64,000 nucleotides of DNA from Capra hircus. Its lineage: Eukaryota; Chordata; Mammalia; Artiodactyla; Bovidae. The stretch lies in contig NC_030820.1 in NCBI RefSeq assembly GCF_001704415.2, positions 40,034,036-40,098,035 on the forward strand, in the 5' to 3' direction. Below are positions 46,791 through 58,890 of the stretch, piece after piece. Below the pieces are notes generated by a model. The model saw only the letters and a program-made list of their open reading frames with translations, had not been told where the DNA came from and did no database searches. Position numbers and translations under genes: made by a program. Every line of letters begins with the position of its first letter. Within the stretch, counting starts at the first letter, position 1.

Positions 46791-48879
46791 CATTGATGAC
46801 TTTTGCCTGAATCAGTTATTAGTATGATGGTTATAAAATGTGATTTTTTTTCCTAAAAAAATGTATTCCTTCTGCATTTATTGGTTGGTTTGTTGCTATA
46901 AAGGAGAGCTCCTATTAACTTATTTATATGAGTGTGGATAAAGAAGGTTTTTAGAAAGAAGGTGGGCAGACATGAATTTTCTTAGAGATGGAATGAAAAG
47001 ACTCGATAGGTAATGTAGGGAATAATAGGGGATAATTTGAGCCATCAAGTCTAAAGAAGGAGTGGGATGGAGATGCAGATTGAAGAAGCTGGTCCTAGAC
47101 AGGTGTGGGAACTCAGCAGTGTGAAACCAGAAGGGAAGAAAAGGTGGGGGGTTGCTGCATCAGGAGGTTCAGGGACTCATTCCTGATGCCCCTCACTGGG
47201 GACATGAGGGATGTGGTGACATCAGCCACACATGTCCCTGGTTCTGTTAAGAGGAACTGCAGGTGGCTGGCAGGATGAGTGGTAACAACTACTGTTAATC
47301 CCAAATGCTGTGGCAAGCACTAAGTACAGGTCTGCAATCCATCATCTGAAATCACTGAGGCCAGAGGTGCTATGGAGTTCAGAACACAGGGAAGCATGGT
47401 GCATAGACCATGTGTTATATACCACTCCCAGCAGAATCTGGGGCAACACGTGGTAATCAGCCCAGTTTCTATGTCTAAAGTGAAGCCAACATTTCTAAAG
47501 AGAAAGGTAACATTTCACACTGACTATAAATGACAGTCTCATGTCAGCTCAGATTAGGTGAGGCCACCAAAAAAAGTCTGCATGGAAGTTATCAAAAGAA
47601 GTTTGGGGCTTTCAAAGTATTTTACATTTCTGAACTGTGAATAAAGGAATGGTGGGGGGCGCCTATGTAAACAGTTCTGTGAGAACAAATCCTCCCAACT
47701 CAAGGAGTCAAGGCTGGCTCTGCACCTGACCAGGGCCTTGAGGAAGGTATAGGCTTTGATTAGCAGAAACTGAGGATTAGAGGTAGGAGAGAGGAAAAGG
47801 ACATTCCAAACAGAGGGATGGATTTAAGCAAAAGCACGGAGTCAGGGAAGTCTCTGGCCCATCTGGGTGATTATTGGTAATTTCGGGTCACTAGACCTGA
47901 GGCTGGCAGGAGAAGTGGTAGAAAATCCAACAGGAAAGTCGTGTTGGAACCTGAACACACAGCTCCAAAGGGCAACCTCAGGGTCTGAAACCTGATTCTG
48001 TCGTCAGCGGGGAGTAACACGTCACATCTCTGCCTTTGTTAAGTGGAACCTGGGCTGACTGCATCCTTGCTTTGTGCCCATGCAAAGGATTAACTCAAGT
48101 CAGGGGACACTGAGGCAGGAGGCAATAGCAGCCATGCAAGAGATTTGTTGAAAGCTAGGGTGAGCCCAGCAAGGGGAGGATGGAGATTTGAGAGCCAGGT
48201 TAGACTCCATTGGGCTTGAGTAATTGAAGAGGAGGGGCAGAGGAAAGGGAGATTCAAAGTTTGGCTGCTGGCTGAACCTCAAGGACAGAAAGCTGGCCAG
48301 TATATGTGTGATGAAGACTGAGGACTCAGGTATTCACCCACCTGGACTTATGTCCCACCTCTAGCTTCCTACCTGCCAGAAGTGCAGCCAAGAGCTCAAC
48401 CTTTCTCCCATTGGCAAAATGGAAATAATAGCATCTTCCTGAAAGGATAATAGTGTAGCTTAAATGAATTAATCTATATAAATACTAACCATAGGGTCTG
48501 ACACATAGGAAACATACCACAGATGTCTGTGAGTCTTGTTGATGGTTTTGATGATGACGACATTGGGTGAGTAAGAGATCTCAAAAGATGTTTTCATTCT
48601 GGAATTGTATATAGATTGACTTGTAGTTATAAGGTCATTTGAGGAAATGACTTTTGACTATTTAATATTCCCAGCTGCTTCAAAAACATTTATGTAGAAT
48701 AAAACAAAAACCTATTAATATTCTTCAAGACATATCAGACCCTGTGGTTAGTACTGCTATATGAATCGATTCATTTAAGCCAGGCTATTATCCTATCAGG
48801 AAGATGCTATTATTAGAGAACTGTTTCCTGGCCTTAAGATAGCATGCATACTCTATACCCTTGTTTATTATGTGTACTT
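46791..48879. other. Intergenic, unique, with a MIR
   Basis: Positions 46860-48380 are moderately purine-rich unique DNA without supported genes. Confidence 0.45.
48395..48530 (+). mobile_element. MIR SINE remnant (3' part)
   Basis: attggcaaaatggaaataat, then cttaaatgaattaatctata and ggtctgacacataggaaac match the MIR 3' half. Confidence 0.7.
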
Positions 48880-49085
48880 TTAAAAAAATTATTTTAATTG
48901 GAGGATAATTACTTTACAATATTGTGATGGTTTTTGCCATACAGCAACATGAATTGGCCACAGGTATGCATGTGTGCCCCCGGACCATGAACCCCCCTCT
49001 CACTTCCCTCCCTACCCTATCCGTTTGGGTTGTCCCAGAGCACCGGCTTTGGGAGCCCTGCTTCATGCATGGAACTTGCCCTGGC
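48880..49085 (-). mobile_element. L1 3'UTR fragment, antisense
   Basis: aattggaggataattacttt, acaatattgtgatggttttt, then a cagcaacatgaattggccac block and C-rich sequence, as in ruminant L1 3'UTR read in reverse. Confidence 0.75.
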
Positions 49086-50296
49086 CATCTACCAAACACT
49101 ACTATTTATTGGGAAGAAATTTGTCTAGAGGGGGTAGTTGCTGTAGACTCTAAGGTGATGGTTCAGAAGAAAATGAACTAATAGACCCTCATCAAGGGGA
49201 AATTCAAAGAACTAGTCATAGATACTCAAAACGGTATTAGCAGTATGGCCAAATAGAAAGATGACTTGGAATTTCAATGTGGTTGAGAGCTGCCTTCACA
49301 AGAAGACCTTTGTGTCTTGGACTCTTTAAAATTCTTTGAGAGAATTGCTTAGCCTTCTGGATAAAAAAAAAAATACCATCATTGGACTCACCTCTATGGG
49401 GCAGCATCCAGATCTCCTGAGTTTAGGTCAATGACCTTGATGTTCAGCCATCTCTGGAGCAGAGTTGTGGTTGAGACTTGTGAATGTCCTTCAGAAAACA
49501 TCACAGGGAAGTGGGGAGAGTTGATACAGATGTCTTTCGAGGTGTGTCTGAAGTGGAAACTTAGGCAAACCGTTAAAAAACCTCAAAAGTCACTCCCCAC
49601 GATCAAGTACTGAAGAAAGAGTTGCAAGTGCTGCAACTCTAGGTAGAAAATTCAAGTGCAGATCAAGAGACATGTGGGAGCATGGTCCTGCAGCAGTTAA
49701 ACTCCATGTATATTAAGTTACACAAACTTACGAACATGTGGAATGAAAAACCAGTGTTATCTATAAAACACTCTCTCTTATGTGCCATCATCTTTAGCAA
49801 AATGGAAAGTGTCCTGCATTTGGAAAGCAGTTTCTTCTATGTGAAGAATGGAAGTTTTCTGATATATAAAAAAAAACATTATTATATCCTCTCGAGTTAA
49901 AAAATGTTTGAGGGGCTTCCCTGGGGGGATTTGCTTCCCTGAAGCAAAATTATTTGGGGGGGGCTATGAATACAGAGTAGTAATGGCAAGCGTATAATAC
50001 AGTGTTATAGTTCCTCATGGACCCCTGCATTTTGGAGGAAATGTGTTCTTCAGCAGCTTTAATATTAGAGAGTCCAATTAACTCAGACTTGTCTCAGTCA
50101 GCTCAAATAAGGCAAAACCCAAATGTTTTTTGAAACTTTGTGGTATAGGAATTATTTTCAGGAACCTAAAGCCATCAGAAGAAAAGTTATGTTCAACAAG
50201 CACTTGGAACATTTAACTTTGTGTTAAATAACATTCTACACAGACACATGAATATTAAGCTAGAAAAATCACTGCAAAGTTAAATAGTCTATCTTT
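49086..50296. other. Intergenic, unique
   Basis: No gene. A short T/G-rich block at 49915-49970 (ggcttccctggggggatttg) may be a decayed SINE head but is too short to call. Confidence 0.45.
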
Positions 50297-50413
50297 TTCT
50301 CTATTTTTTGCCACACGGCTTGCAGGATCTTAGTTTCCTGAACAGGGATTGAATGCAGGCCATGGCAACGAAAGCCTGGAGTCCTAACCACTGAACCCCA
50401 GGGGAATTCCGGT
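50297..50413 (-). mobile_element. CHR-type SINE (short), antisense
   Basis: ttttttgccacacggcttgc, aggatcttagtttcctgaac, then gtcctaaccactgaacccca. This is the short CHR form ending in the tRNA-like head complement. Confidence 0.88.
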
Positions 50414-51020
50414 AGTGTATGTTTGAATAAGCTTTGTCTATGTATGGAAAGTTAAGTCAAGACCTGGACCAAGGATCCAGTTGAAATAGTTGCACTCTCC
50501 TTTCTTTCCCTTTTATCTGAAGTATCCATGCAAATTTTCTTTTGGTTTTCAATTTGCATCTTTACTATATTTTGCCTGTATAGATAGAATCCAAAAGAGA
50601 TGATTAGAGGTTTACATTATTAAAATTAATATGGAACCACATACATGCAAGCCAACCAGGAAAATCATTTTACCCTTTAAAGCTTCAAGCCTATTTACAT
50701 AACATCTAATTTGAAAATATTGCAGATAATGGGATTAGTATACTTAATTTTAAAAATAAATCTCTAATCTTAACAAGAAATCTCAGTAATGAAAAGGAAA
50801 TATTAAAAAAGCTTCAAATAAATGAAGACACTGTTTCTGAGAAAGATGGTGAGTGGCCATGAGTAATGAAACACAATTCTTCTCAAATTAGATCATTTAT
50901 TTAAGGCGATCTAAGGTCTGTTTTTCAGGATCTTGAGGAAGTAACGCTAAAGTTTATCTGAAAGAGATAAAAAGGAAGATATTGTCAAGCCAGTGATTGG
51001 CGATCCCATATAAAAGCTTG
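50414..51020. other. Intergenic, unique
   Basis: AT-rich. No gene or recognised repeat. Confidence 0.45.
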
Positions 51021-54000
51021 TGTTCAGTTCAGTTCAGTTCAGTCACTCAGTCGTGTCTGATTCTTTGCGACCCCATGAGTCGCAGCACGCCAGGCCTCCC
51101 TGTCCATCACCAACTCCCAGAGTTCACTCAGACTCATGTCCATCGAGTCAGTGATGGCATCCAGCCATCTCATCCTCTGTAGTCCCCTTCTCCTCCTACC
51201 CCCAATCCCTCCCAGCATCAGAGTCTTCCAATGAGTCAACTCTTCGCATGAGGTGGCCAAAGTACTGGAGTTTCAGCTTCAGCATCAGTCCTTCCAAAGA
51301 AATCCCAGGGCTGACCTCCTTCAGAATGGACTGGTTGGATCTCCTTGCAGTCCAAGGGACTCTCAAGAGTCTTCTCCAACACCACAGTTCAAATGCATCA
51401 ATTCTTCAGCGCTTAGCCTTCTTCACAGCCCAACTCTCACATCCATACATGACTACTGGAAAAACCATAGCCTTGACTAGACGGACCTTAGTCGGCAAAG
51501 TAATGTTTCTGCTTTTGAATATGCTATCTAGGTTGGTCATAACTTTTCTTCCAAGGAGTAAGTGTCTTTTAATTTCATGGCTGCAGTCACCATCTGCAGT
51601 GATTTTGGAGGCCAAAAAAGAAATCTGACACTGTTTCCCCATCTATTTGCCATGAAGTGTTGGGACCGGATGCCATGATCTTCATTTTCTGAATGTTGAG
51701 CTTTAAGCCAACTTTTTCACTCTCCTCTTTCACTTTCATCAAGAGGGTTTTTAGTTCCTCTTCACTTTCTGCCATAAGGGTGGTGTCATTTGCATATCTG
51801 AGGTTATTGATATTTCTCCCAGCAATCTTGATTCCAGCTTGTGTTTCTTCCAGTCCAACATTTCTCAAGATGTACTCTGCATATAAGTTAAATAAGCAGG
51901 GTAACAATATACAGCCTTGATGTACTCCTTTTCCTATTGGGAAACAGTCTGTTGTTCCATGTCCAGTTCTAACTGTTGCTTCCTGACCTGCATACAGATT
52001 TCTCAAGAGGCAGGTCAGGTGGTCTGGTATTCCCATCTCTCTCAGAATTTTCCACAGTTTATTGTGATCCACAAAGTCAAAGGCTTTGGCATAGTCAATA
52101 AAGCAGAAATAGATGTTTTTCTGGAACTCTCTTGCTTTTTTGATGATCCAGCGGATGTTGGCAATTTGATCTCTGGTTCCTGTGCCTTTTCTAAAACCAG
52201 CTTGAACATAAGGAAGTTCACAGTTCACGTATTGCTGAAGCCTAGCTTGGAGAATTTTGAGCATTACTTTACTAGCATGTGAGATGCGTGCAATTGTGCG
52301 GTCGTTTGAGCTTTCTTTGGCATTGCCTTTCTTTGGAATTGGAATGAAAACTGACCTTTTCCAGTCCTGTGGCCACTGCTGAGTTTTCCAAATTTGCTAG
52401 CATATTGAGTGCAGTACTTTCACAGCATCATCTTTTAGGATTTGAAATAGCTCAACTAGAATTCCATCACCTCTACTACCTTTGTTCATAGTGATGCTTT
52501 CTAAGGCCCAATTGACTTCACATTCCAAGATGTCTGGCTCTAGATTAGTGATCACACCATCGTGATTATCTGGGTCATGAACAGTTCTTCTGTGTATTCT
52601 TGCCACCTCTTCTTAATATCTTCTGCCTCTGTTAGGTCCATACCATTTCTGTCCTTTATCGAGCACATCTTTGCATGAAATGTTCCCTTGGGATCTCTAA
52701 TTTTCTTGAAGAGATCTCTAGTCTTTCCCATTCTGTTGTTTTCCTCTATTTATTTGCATTGATCACTGAAGAAGGCTTTCTTATCTCTTCTTGCTATTCT
52801 TTGGAACTCTGCATTCAGATGCTTATATCTTTCCTTTTCTCCTTTGCTTTTCACTTCTCTTCTTTTCACAGCTATTTGTAAGGCCTCCCCAGACAGCCAT
52901 TTTGCTTTTTTGCATTTCTTTTCCATGGGGATGGTCTTGATCCCTGTCTCCTGTACAATGTCACGAACCTCATTCCATAGTTCATCAGGCACTCTATCAG
53001 ATCTAGGCCCTTAAATCTATTTCTCACTTCCACTGTATAATCATAAGGGATTTGATTTAGGTCATACCCGAATGGTCTAGCGGTTTTCCCCACTTTCTTC
53101 AATTTGAGTCTGAATTTGGTAATAAGGAGTTCATGATCTGAGCCACAGTCAGCTCCTGGTCTTGCTTTTGTTGACTGTATAGAGCTTCTCCATCTTTGGC
53201 TGCAAAGAATATAATCAGTCTGATTTTGGTGTTGACTATCTGGTGATGTCCATGTGTAGAGTCTTCTCTTGTGATGTTGGAAGAGGGTGTTTCCTATGAC
53301 CAGTGCATTTTCTTGGCAAAACGCTATTAGTCTTTGCCCTGCTTCATTCCGCATTCCAAGGCCAAATTTTCCTGTTACTCCAGGTGTTTCTTGACTTCCT
53401 ACTTTTGCATTCCAGTCCCCTCTAATGAAAAGGACATCTTTTTTGGGTGTTAGTTCTAAAAGGTCTTGTAGGTCTTCATAGAACCGTTCAACTTCAGCTT
53501 CTTCAGCATTACTGGTTGGGGCATAGACTTGGATTACCGTGATATTGATGGTTTGCCTTGGAGACGAACAGAGATCATTCTGTTGTTTTTGAGATTGCAT
53601 CCAAGTACTGCATTTCAGACTCTTTTGTTGATCATGATGGCTACTCCATTTCTTCTGAGGGATTCCTGCCCGCAGTAGTAGATATAACAGTCATCTGAGT
53701 TAAATTCACCCATTCCAGTCCATTTTAGTTCACTGATTCCTAGAATGTTGACATTCACTCTTGCCATCTCTTGTTTGACCACTTCCAATTTGCCTTGATT
53801 CATGGACGTGACATTCCAGGTTCCTATGCAATATTGCTCTTTACAGCATCGGACCTTGCTTCTATCACCAGTCACATCCACAGCTGGGTATTGTTTTTGC
53901 TTTGGGTCCATCCCTTCATTCTTTCTGGAGTTATTTCTTCACTGATCTCCAGTAGCATATTGGGCACCTACTGACCTGGGGAGTTCCTCTTTCAATATCC

Positions 54001-54087
54001 TATCATTTTGCCTTTTCATGCTGTTCATGGGGTTCTCAAGGCAAGAATACTGAATGGTTTGCCATTCCCTTCTCCAGTGGACCACAA
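51021..54087 (-). mobile_element. Near full-length BovB LINE
   Basis: A copy of about 3.07 kb in antisense, starting with the (GTTCA)n-type 3' tail complement at 51021 and reaching into the 5' part at about 54087. Minus-strand peptides cover the apurinic-type endonuclease (53615-53911, IGTWNVTSM and ISELKWTGMGEF; 52872-53600, FIRGDWNAKVGSQ and GSDHELLITKF), the linker (52750-52992), and RT (51587-52264). These frames differ in phase, so at least three frameshifts or stops break it. The RT active-site box reads YAND at 51785-51796 where intact copies have YADD. It is the most complete BovB here but cannot encode an active enzyme. Confidence 0.96.
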
Positions 54088-54639
54088 GAGCGTGTTAAAG
54101 CTATGCTATTTGAAACAGAGTGGTTAAGGCATTCAAATAGATGAGTGTAGCAGAACAGCTAGCTACATGATTGTAATTGTACTTGAAAACAACATTTGAT
54201 AAGAGAAGCATCATGGATCAGTAGGTATAAGAAGAATAATTCAATATGTGGTTTGAAAAGGTTGACAAGCTATTTTCAGAAATAGCAAAGGAAAATATAG
54301 ATTCTCCTTCTCTACCAAAACTTTATGTATAAATTTCAGATAAATTTATAATTAAATATTTAAGAAAATTAAGTAATAGTATTTGAAAAAATCGATAAAT
54401 ATGTAACTGATCTCTAGAAGAAAAGACCATTTGCTAAACATAATGAAAAGTCACAAGGGAAAATATCAGTATTTTTGAGTTTATAAATTTTAATCTCTAT
54501 GCTTAAGAAATGATAAAATACTAAAAGTAAGCAAAATGTATGAAAAAATATGACATTCTAATATGACTTTAAATTATAAAAAGTTCATACAGTAGAATCT
54601 TAATAAACTCATGGCTAAAGAACAAGAATAGATAATATT
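54088..54639. other. Intergenic, AT-rich
   Basis: No gene or clear repeat. Confidence 0.45.
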
Positions 54640-55240
54640 AAAAAATAAAAGTAAAAAATAAATTTTTGAAAGAATTCAGACTCATCTGTAATGAAATGTC
54701 AATCAAAACAGCTATGAGATACCATTTTGCCGATGGAATTATGAAAGATTGAAAATCAATGATGTTATTGAGGCTGTGTTAAGATTGGGGCTTCCCTGGT
54801 GGCTCAGAGGGTAAAGCGTCTGCCTGCCATGTGGAAGCCCCAGGTTCGATCCCTGGGTCAGGAGGTTCCCCTGGAGAAGGAAATGGCAACCCACTCCAGT
54901 ACTCTTATCTGGAAAATTCCATGGGCGGAAGAACCTGATAAGCTACAGTCCATGGGATTGTAAGAGTCTCAGAAGACTGAGCAGTTTCACTTAAGATTGG
55001 GGCTTTTATAATGGCTGGTGGGAGTGTGAACTGGTACAAATAATCTGGAAAAGGATTTGGCAATGTGAACCCAGAGTAGGATTACTGACAAATTATCCAA
55101 AATTCAGTCAGAAATACAGGGTTGTTCACTGCAGTATTATCATTATTGTTGTCATAGCAGCAAGTGTCGTGATTTGGTTTATTAGAAATACAGCACATTA
55201 TGTTTGCATTTTACCAAATGCCAAATATAAAAAAACTGAA
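54640..55240 (+). mobile_element. Old L1 3' remnant, sense, split by Bov-tA
   Basis: tgtcaatcaaaacagctatg, then after the SINE ggctggtgggagtgtgaact and ggatttggcaatgtgaa, as in sense L1 ORF2 3' sequence. Diverged. Confidence 0.5.
54791..54990 (+). mobile_element. Bov-tA SINE with target-site duplication
   Basis: A complete head with a well-preserved A-box (gtggctcagagggtaaagcg) and B-box (ggttcgatccctgggtc). Flanking repeats ttaagattgggg lie at 54779-54790 and 54991-55002, extending into the following ctt. It is a tRNA-Glu-derived SINE, not a tRNA gene. Confidence 0.95.
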
Positions 55241-55504
55241 ATTGTCATGGACAATGAAATTTCAATAGAATTATATGTACTGAGTTTAATAGAAGCAACT
55301 GGGAAAGGTTTTTTTTTGTTTCAATTGAGATATAATTGACATAGAATGTTGTTTAAATTTAAGGTGCAGGATGCATTGATTTCATCCATTTATATATTGT
55401 AACATGATTGCCATTGTAGCTTCAACTAAACATCTCCATCACATTACATAATTATCATTTTTTTGTGGGGAGAGAACATTTAAGATCTAGCTTCTTAGCA
55501 GCTC

Positions 55505-55733
55505 TGAAGAATGCTGAGTCATTGGAAAGGACCCTGATGCTGGGAAAGACTGAAGGCAGGAGGAGAAGGGGATGGCAGAGGATGAGATGGTGGATGGCAT
55601 CACCGACTTGATGGACATGAGTTTGAGTAAACTCTGGGAGTTGGTGATGGACAGGGAGGCCTGGTGTGCTGCAGTCTATGGGTCGCAAAGAGTTGGACAT
55701 GAATGAGCAACTGAAATAAACTGAACTGAACTG
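55505..55733 (+). mobile_element. BovB LINE 3' end nested in L1
   Basis: A gaatgctgagtcattggaaa block to the tail aaataaactgaactgaactg. Only the last 230 bases of BovB are present. Confidence 0.93.
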
Positions 55734-56058
55734 ATAATTATAATACTGTGTCCCAGAAGTTATTCCTCTTATATTTGGAAGTTTGTATCTTTGAACCACA
55801 TCTCCTCAATTCCCCCACACCACCTTCAGTTCCTGGTATCACCATTCTACTCTGTTTCTATAAGTTTGGCTTTTTTAGATTCCAAAAATTTAGATCTTTA
55901 TAAGATCTCCACATATAAGGGAGATCATACAATATTTGTCTTTCTCAGCCTGACTTAACTCACTTAACATAATGCCCTCAACATGCATCCATGTTTTTGC
56001 AAATGGCAGCCTATTCTTTTCGATGAATGAATAATATTCCATTGTGTACATATGTATC

Positions 56059-56284
56059 GGAACTTCCCAGGTGGCACTGGTGGTAAAGAACCTGCCTGCC
56101 AATGCAGGAGACATAAGAGGTACAGGCTTGGTGCCTGGGTTGGGAAAATCCCCTTCAGGAGGGCATGGCAACCCACTCCAGTGCTCTTGCCTGGAGAATT
56201 CCATGGACAAGAAAACCTTGTGGGCTACAGTCTACAGGGTCACAAAGGGTCGGACACCACTGAAGCGACCTAGCACGCACACAC
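56059..56284 (+). mobile_element. Bov-tA SINE nested in L1
   Basis: Head ggaacttcccaggtggcact and a full body ending ggtcggacaccactgaagc. Imperfect flanking repeats acatatgtatc (56048-56058) and acatatgtgtatc (56285-56297) mark the target site. Confidence 0.92.
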
Positions 56285-56540
56285 ACATATGTGTATCCCG
56301 TCTTCTTTATTCATCTGTTTTATTCATCTTCTTTATTCGTCTGTTGACAGACACTTCAGTCATTTCCATATCTTGGCTGTTGTGAATAAAGCGGCAATAA
56401 ACATGGGAGTGCAGATATCTTTTCTATATCCTGTTATCATTTCCCTTGGATATATACCCAGAGTGAGACTTTGGATCATATGGTAGTTCTATTTTTAATT
56501 TTTTGAAGAACCTTTGTACTGTTTTCCACAGTGGCTGGAC

Positions 56541-57189
56541 TAGGGAAGTTTTGTGATGGACTGAAGACATTAAGGACCAGAATAGGGGCATCTGATGCAG
56601 CCTGGTTGGAAGCAGAGGCTGGAGAAAAAACAATTTCTCTCCATGACCTACAAGTAGGGACAATTTCATCATCAGTGACTCATGTATCACACCCCTCCAC
56701 CAGATTTTAAGGTGCTTGAGGGCAGGGAGTGATCCTAATGCTTTTGAAGCAGCCAGAGGCCAGCTCTGTGCTGGACATAGAAGAGGACCTTCAGACATGT
56801 GCTTTCTGGAGGAGATATTCTCCAGCTGGCTTCTGCCCACGTACTTTCTGGGCTGTATTTAATTTCTACTTAGTCTGTAGCTGATGCAGGTTTTGTTTGT
56901 TCGTTTTAAACTAGGGTCTGACTTCTGAGGTGGGAGAGGTTATTATAAAACAAATACATTTCTCAGCTAAGCTATTTACAGTACTTGACACTGGCAACAA
57001 CAAGAAGTAAGCTACTTTATAATTTTAGAAGGTTATGTTTGACTCGGAGTCTTGTCATCTCTGAGCCCACAGATATTCTGTCACTGGCGCTCCTTGCAGC
57101 CATGTTAATGGTTAGGGCCCATGGGTGTCAGGTGTTTCTGTATTGACCCTCTAAGAGTGAGCAGTCCTGGAGGCCCCTTTTTCCCCTCT
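56541..57189. other. Intergenic, unique
   Basis: No gene supported. Confidence 0.45.
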
Positions 57190-57466
57190 TTTAAATTATG
57201 TAGTTATTTAATTTTGGCTGTGCTGGTCTTCATGCTCAGGCTTCCTCTAGTTGCAGTGAGCGGGGGCCACTGCACTCTTGTGGTACATGGGCCTCTCCTT
57301 GCGGTGGCTTCCCTTGTTGCATGGGTTTTAGAGTGCAGGCCCAGCAGCTATGGCTAACGGGCTTAGTGGCTCTGAGGCATGTGGGATCTTCTCAGACCAG
57401 GGATCGAACCCGTGTCTCCTGCATTGATAGGCAGATTCTTATCCACTGTGTTGCCAGGGAAATCCT
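57190..57466 (-). mobile_element. CHR-type SINE, antisense
   Basis: ttttggctgtgctggtcttc, agttgcagtgagcgggggcc, then the head complement with a gggatcgaacccgtgtctcc B-box and an A-box-like ending. Confidence 0.9.
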
Positions 57467-57645
57467 CTGGAAGTCTTATTAATCTCTTCAAACAACCAAC
57501 CTCTCTATTTAGAATGCTGAAAGGTATTGCAGGGTGGAAAGGTCCTTACTATTGAGTAGATAGTGCAGTTGCACACCTTGAGATCATTATGCTGAGGAGT
57601 GAATTAGGTGAAACCATGAAAGACAGTGTACTGCCTGAACTCTCC

Positions 57646-57855
57646 CGTGTGCTCAGTTACTCAGTGGCGTCTGACTCTTTGCAACCCCATGAAGTGTAGC
57701 CCTCCAGGCTCCTCAGTCCATGGGACTTTTCCTGGCAAGAATACTGCAGTGAGTTGCCATGCCCTTCTTCAGGGCATCTTCCCAACCCAGGAATCAAACA
57801 CGTGTCTGCTGCATTGCAGGTGGATTTTTTACCGATGAACCATTAGGAAAGCCTT
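57646..57855 (-). mobile_element. Bov-tA SINE, antisense
   Basis: gtgtgctcagttactcagtg through the body to the tRNA-head complement (caggaatcaaacacgtgtct, then gcattgcaggtgg). Confidence 0.92.
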
Positions 57856-58344
57856 TATTCTGAGACTCTTGGATGTTTTCCTTGGGAATAGGATGGAAGG
57901 ACTTCTACATGCTCCCCTCCAAGTCAAGAGAAGAAACAAATGTGCTGTTTTTAGTGCTGAAATTAGTGTTAATACAAACATTTATTCCTTTGTTTACACT
58001 TATGATATGGCCACTGGGAGAAGTGTTGCCAGGAATGACAATAAAGTAGTTTAATATGCAGGAAACTGTTTCTGAGATAGATACTAGCTGGTGCTTACTG
58101 AGGAAAATAATTACTCTTAAGATTGCACCCTGCTTCCTTTGTATATCTTTCTTGGTTTTACAAAAATGTTTATCCTAATGGTATATTTCCCTAGAGTCTT
58201 TTTAGTATTCACATTTTACAAGGCTGTCAATTTTTAATTAATATCCAGCATAAATATTTCCATGTTATTAATTTTGATGGCCATAATTGTGTTGCTGAAA
58301 AATATTTTGTCAGGTAATTTAGTGTAATTTATTAAATATAACCT
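57856..58344. other. Intergenic, unique
   Basis: No gene or repeat recognised. Confidence 0.45.
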
Positions 58345-58646
58345 AATGTAAGGATTTTGGAGAAGGCAATGGCACCCCACTCCAGTACTCTTGCCTGGAA
58401 AATCCCATGGATGAAGGAGCCTAGTAGGCTGCAGTCCATGGGGTCGCTAAGAGTCAGACACAATTGAGCAATGTCACTTTCACTTTTCACCTTCATGCAC
58501 TGGAGAAGGAAATGACAACCCACTCCAGTGTTCTTGCCTGGAGAATCCCAGGGACAAGGGAGCCTGGTGGGCTGCCGTCTCTGGGGTCGCACAGAGTTGG
58601 ACACGACTGATGCGACTTAGCAGCAGCAGCAGCAATGTAAGGATTT
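58345..58646 (+). mobile_element. Complete Bov-A2 SINE with perfect target-site duplication
   Basis: Element at 58358-58633: two monomers, the ttcacttttcaccttcatgc linker and an AGCAGCAGCAGC tail. Perfect 13-bp repeats aatgtaaggattt flank it (58345-58357, 58634-58646). High integrity suggests a recent insertion. Confidence 0.97.
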
Positions 58647-58794
58647 AGACTTGCTTCCAAGTTTAATATTATAAAAACACCACTTTTGCTGTGATAAAAA
58701 CGTATTTTTTGTGACATGTCTTTTTATTATTTTAAATTATTTAAAATCAGATTCCCAGAAGTGAAGTTTTGGGGCACAATGTTTGAAGTCTTTA

Positions 58795-58890
58795 TGTTTT
58801 TTTTTGTTTTTTACTGAAGTAGTGATTTACAATATTATATTAGTTTCAGGTATATGACAGTGGTTTAATAGCTTTATAAACTGAAGTCTT
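58795..58890 (-). mobile_element. L1 3'UTR fragment, antisense
   Basis: A T-run followed by actgaagtagtgatttacaa and tattagtttcaggtatatga. Confidence 0.65.

Larger units (their letters stand above)
55315..56540 (-). mobile_element. L1 3' region, antisense, with two insertions
   Basis: Antisense L1 3'UTR and ORF2 end. Minus-strand peptides YTMEYYSFIEKNRLPFAKTW and IMLSELSQAEKDKYCMISLI (about 55920-56050) and FFKKLKIELPYDPKSHSGY (near 56440-56520) are ORF2 C-terminal sequence. It is interrupted by BovB at 55505-55733 and Bov-tA at 56059-56284. Confidence 0.88.

Noticed and set aside
54791..54990. Possible tRNA gene (good A-box and B-box)
   Set aside because: It continues into a Bov-tA body with flanking target-site duplications, so it is a SINE head, not a functional tRNA gene. 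The same applies to the other SINE heads.
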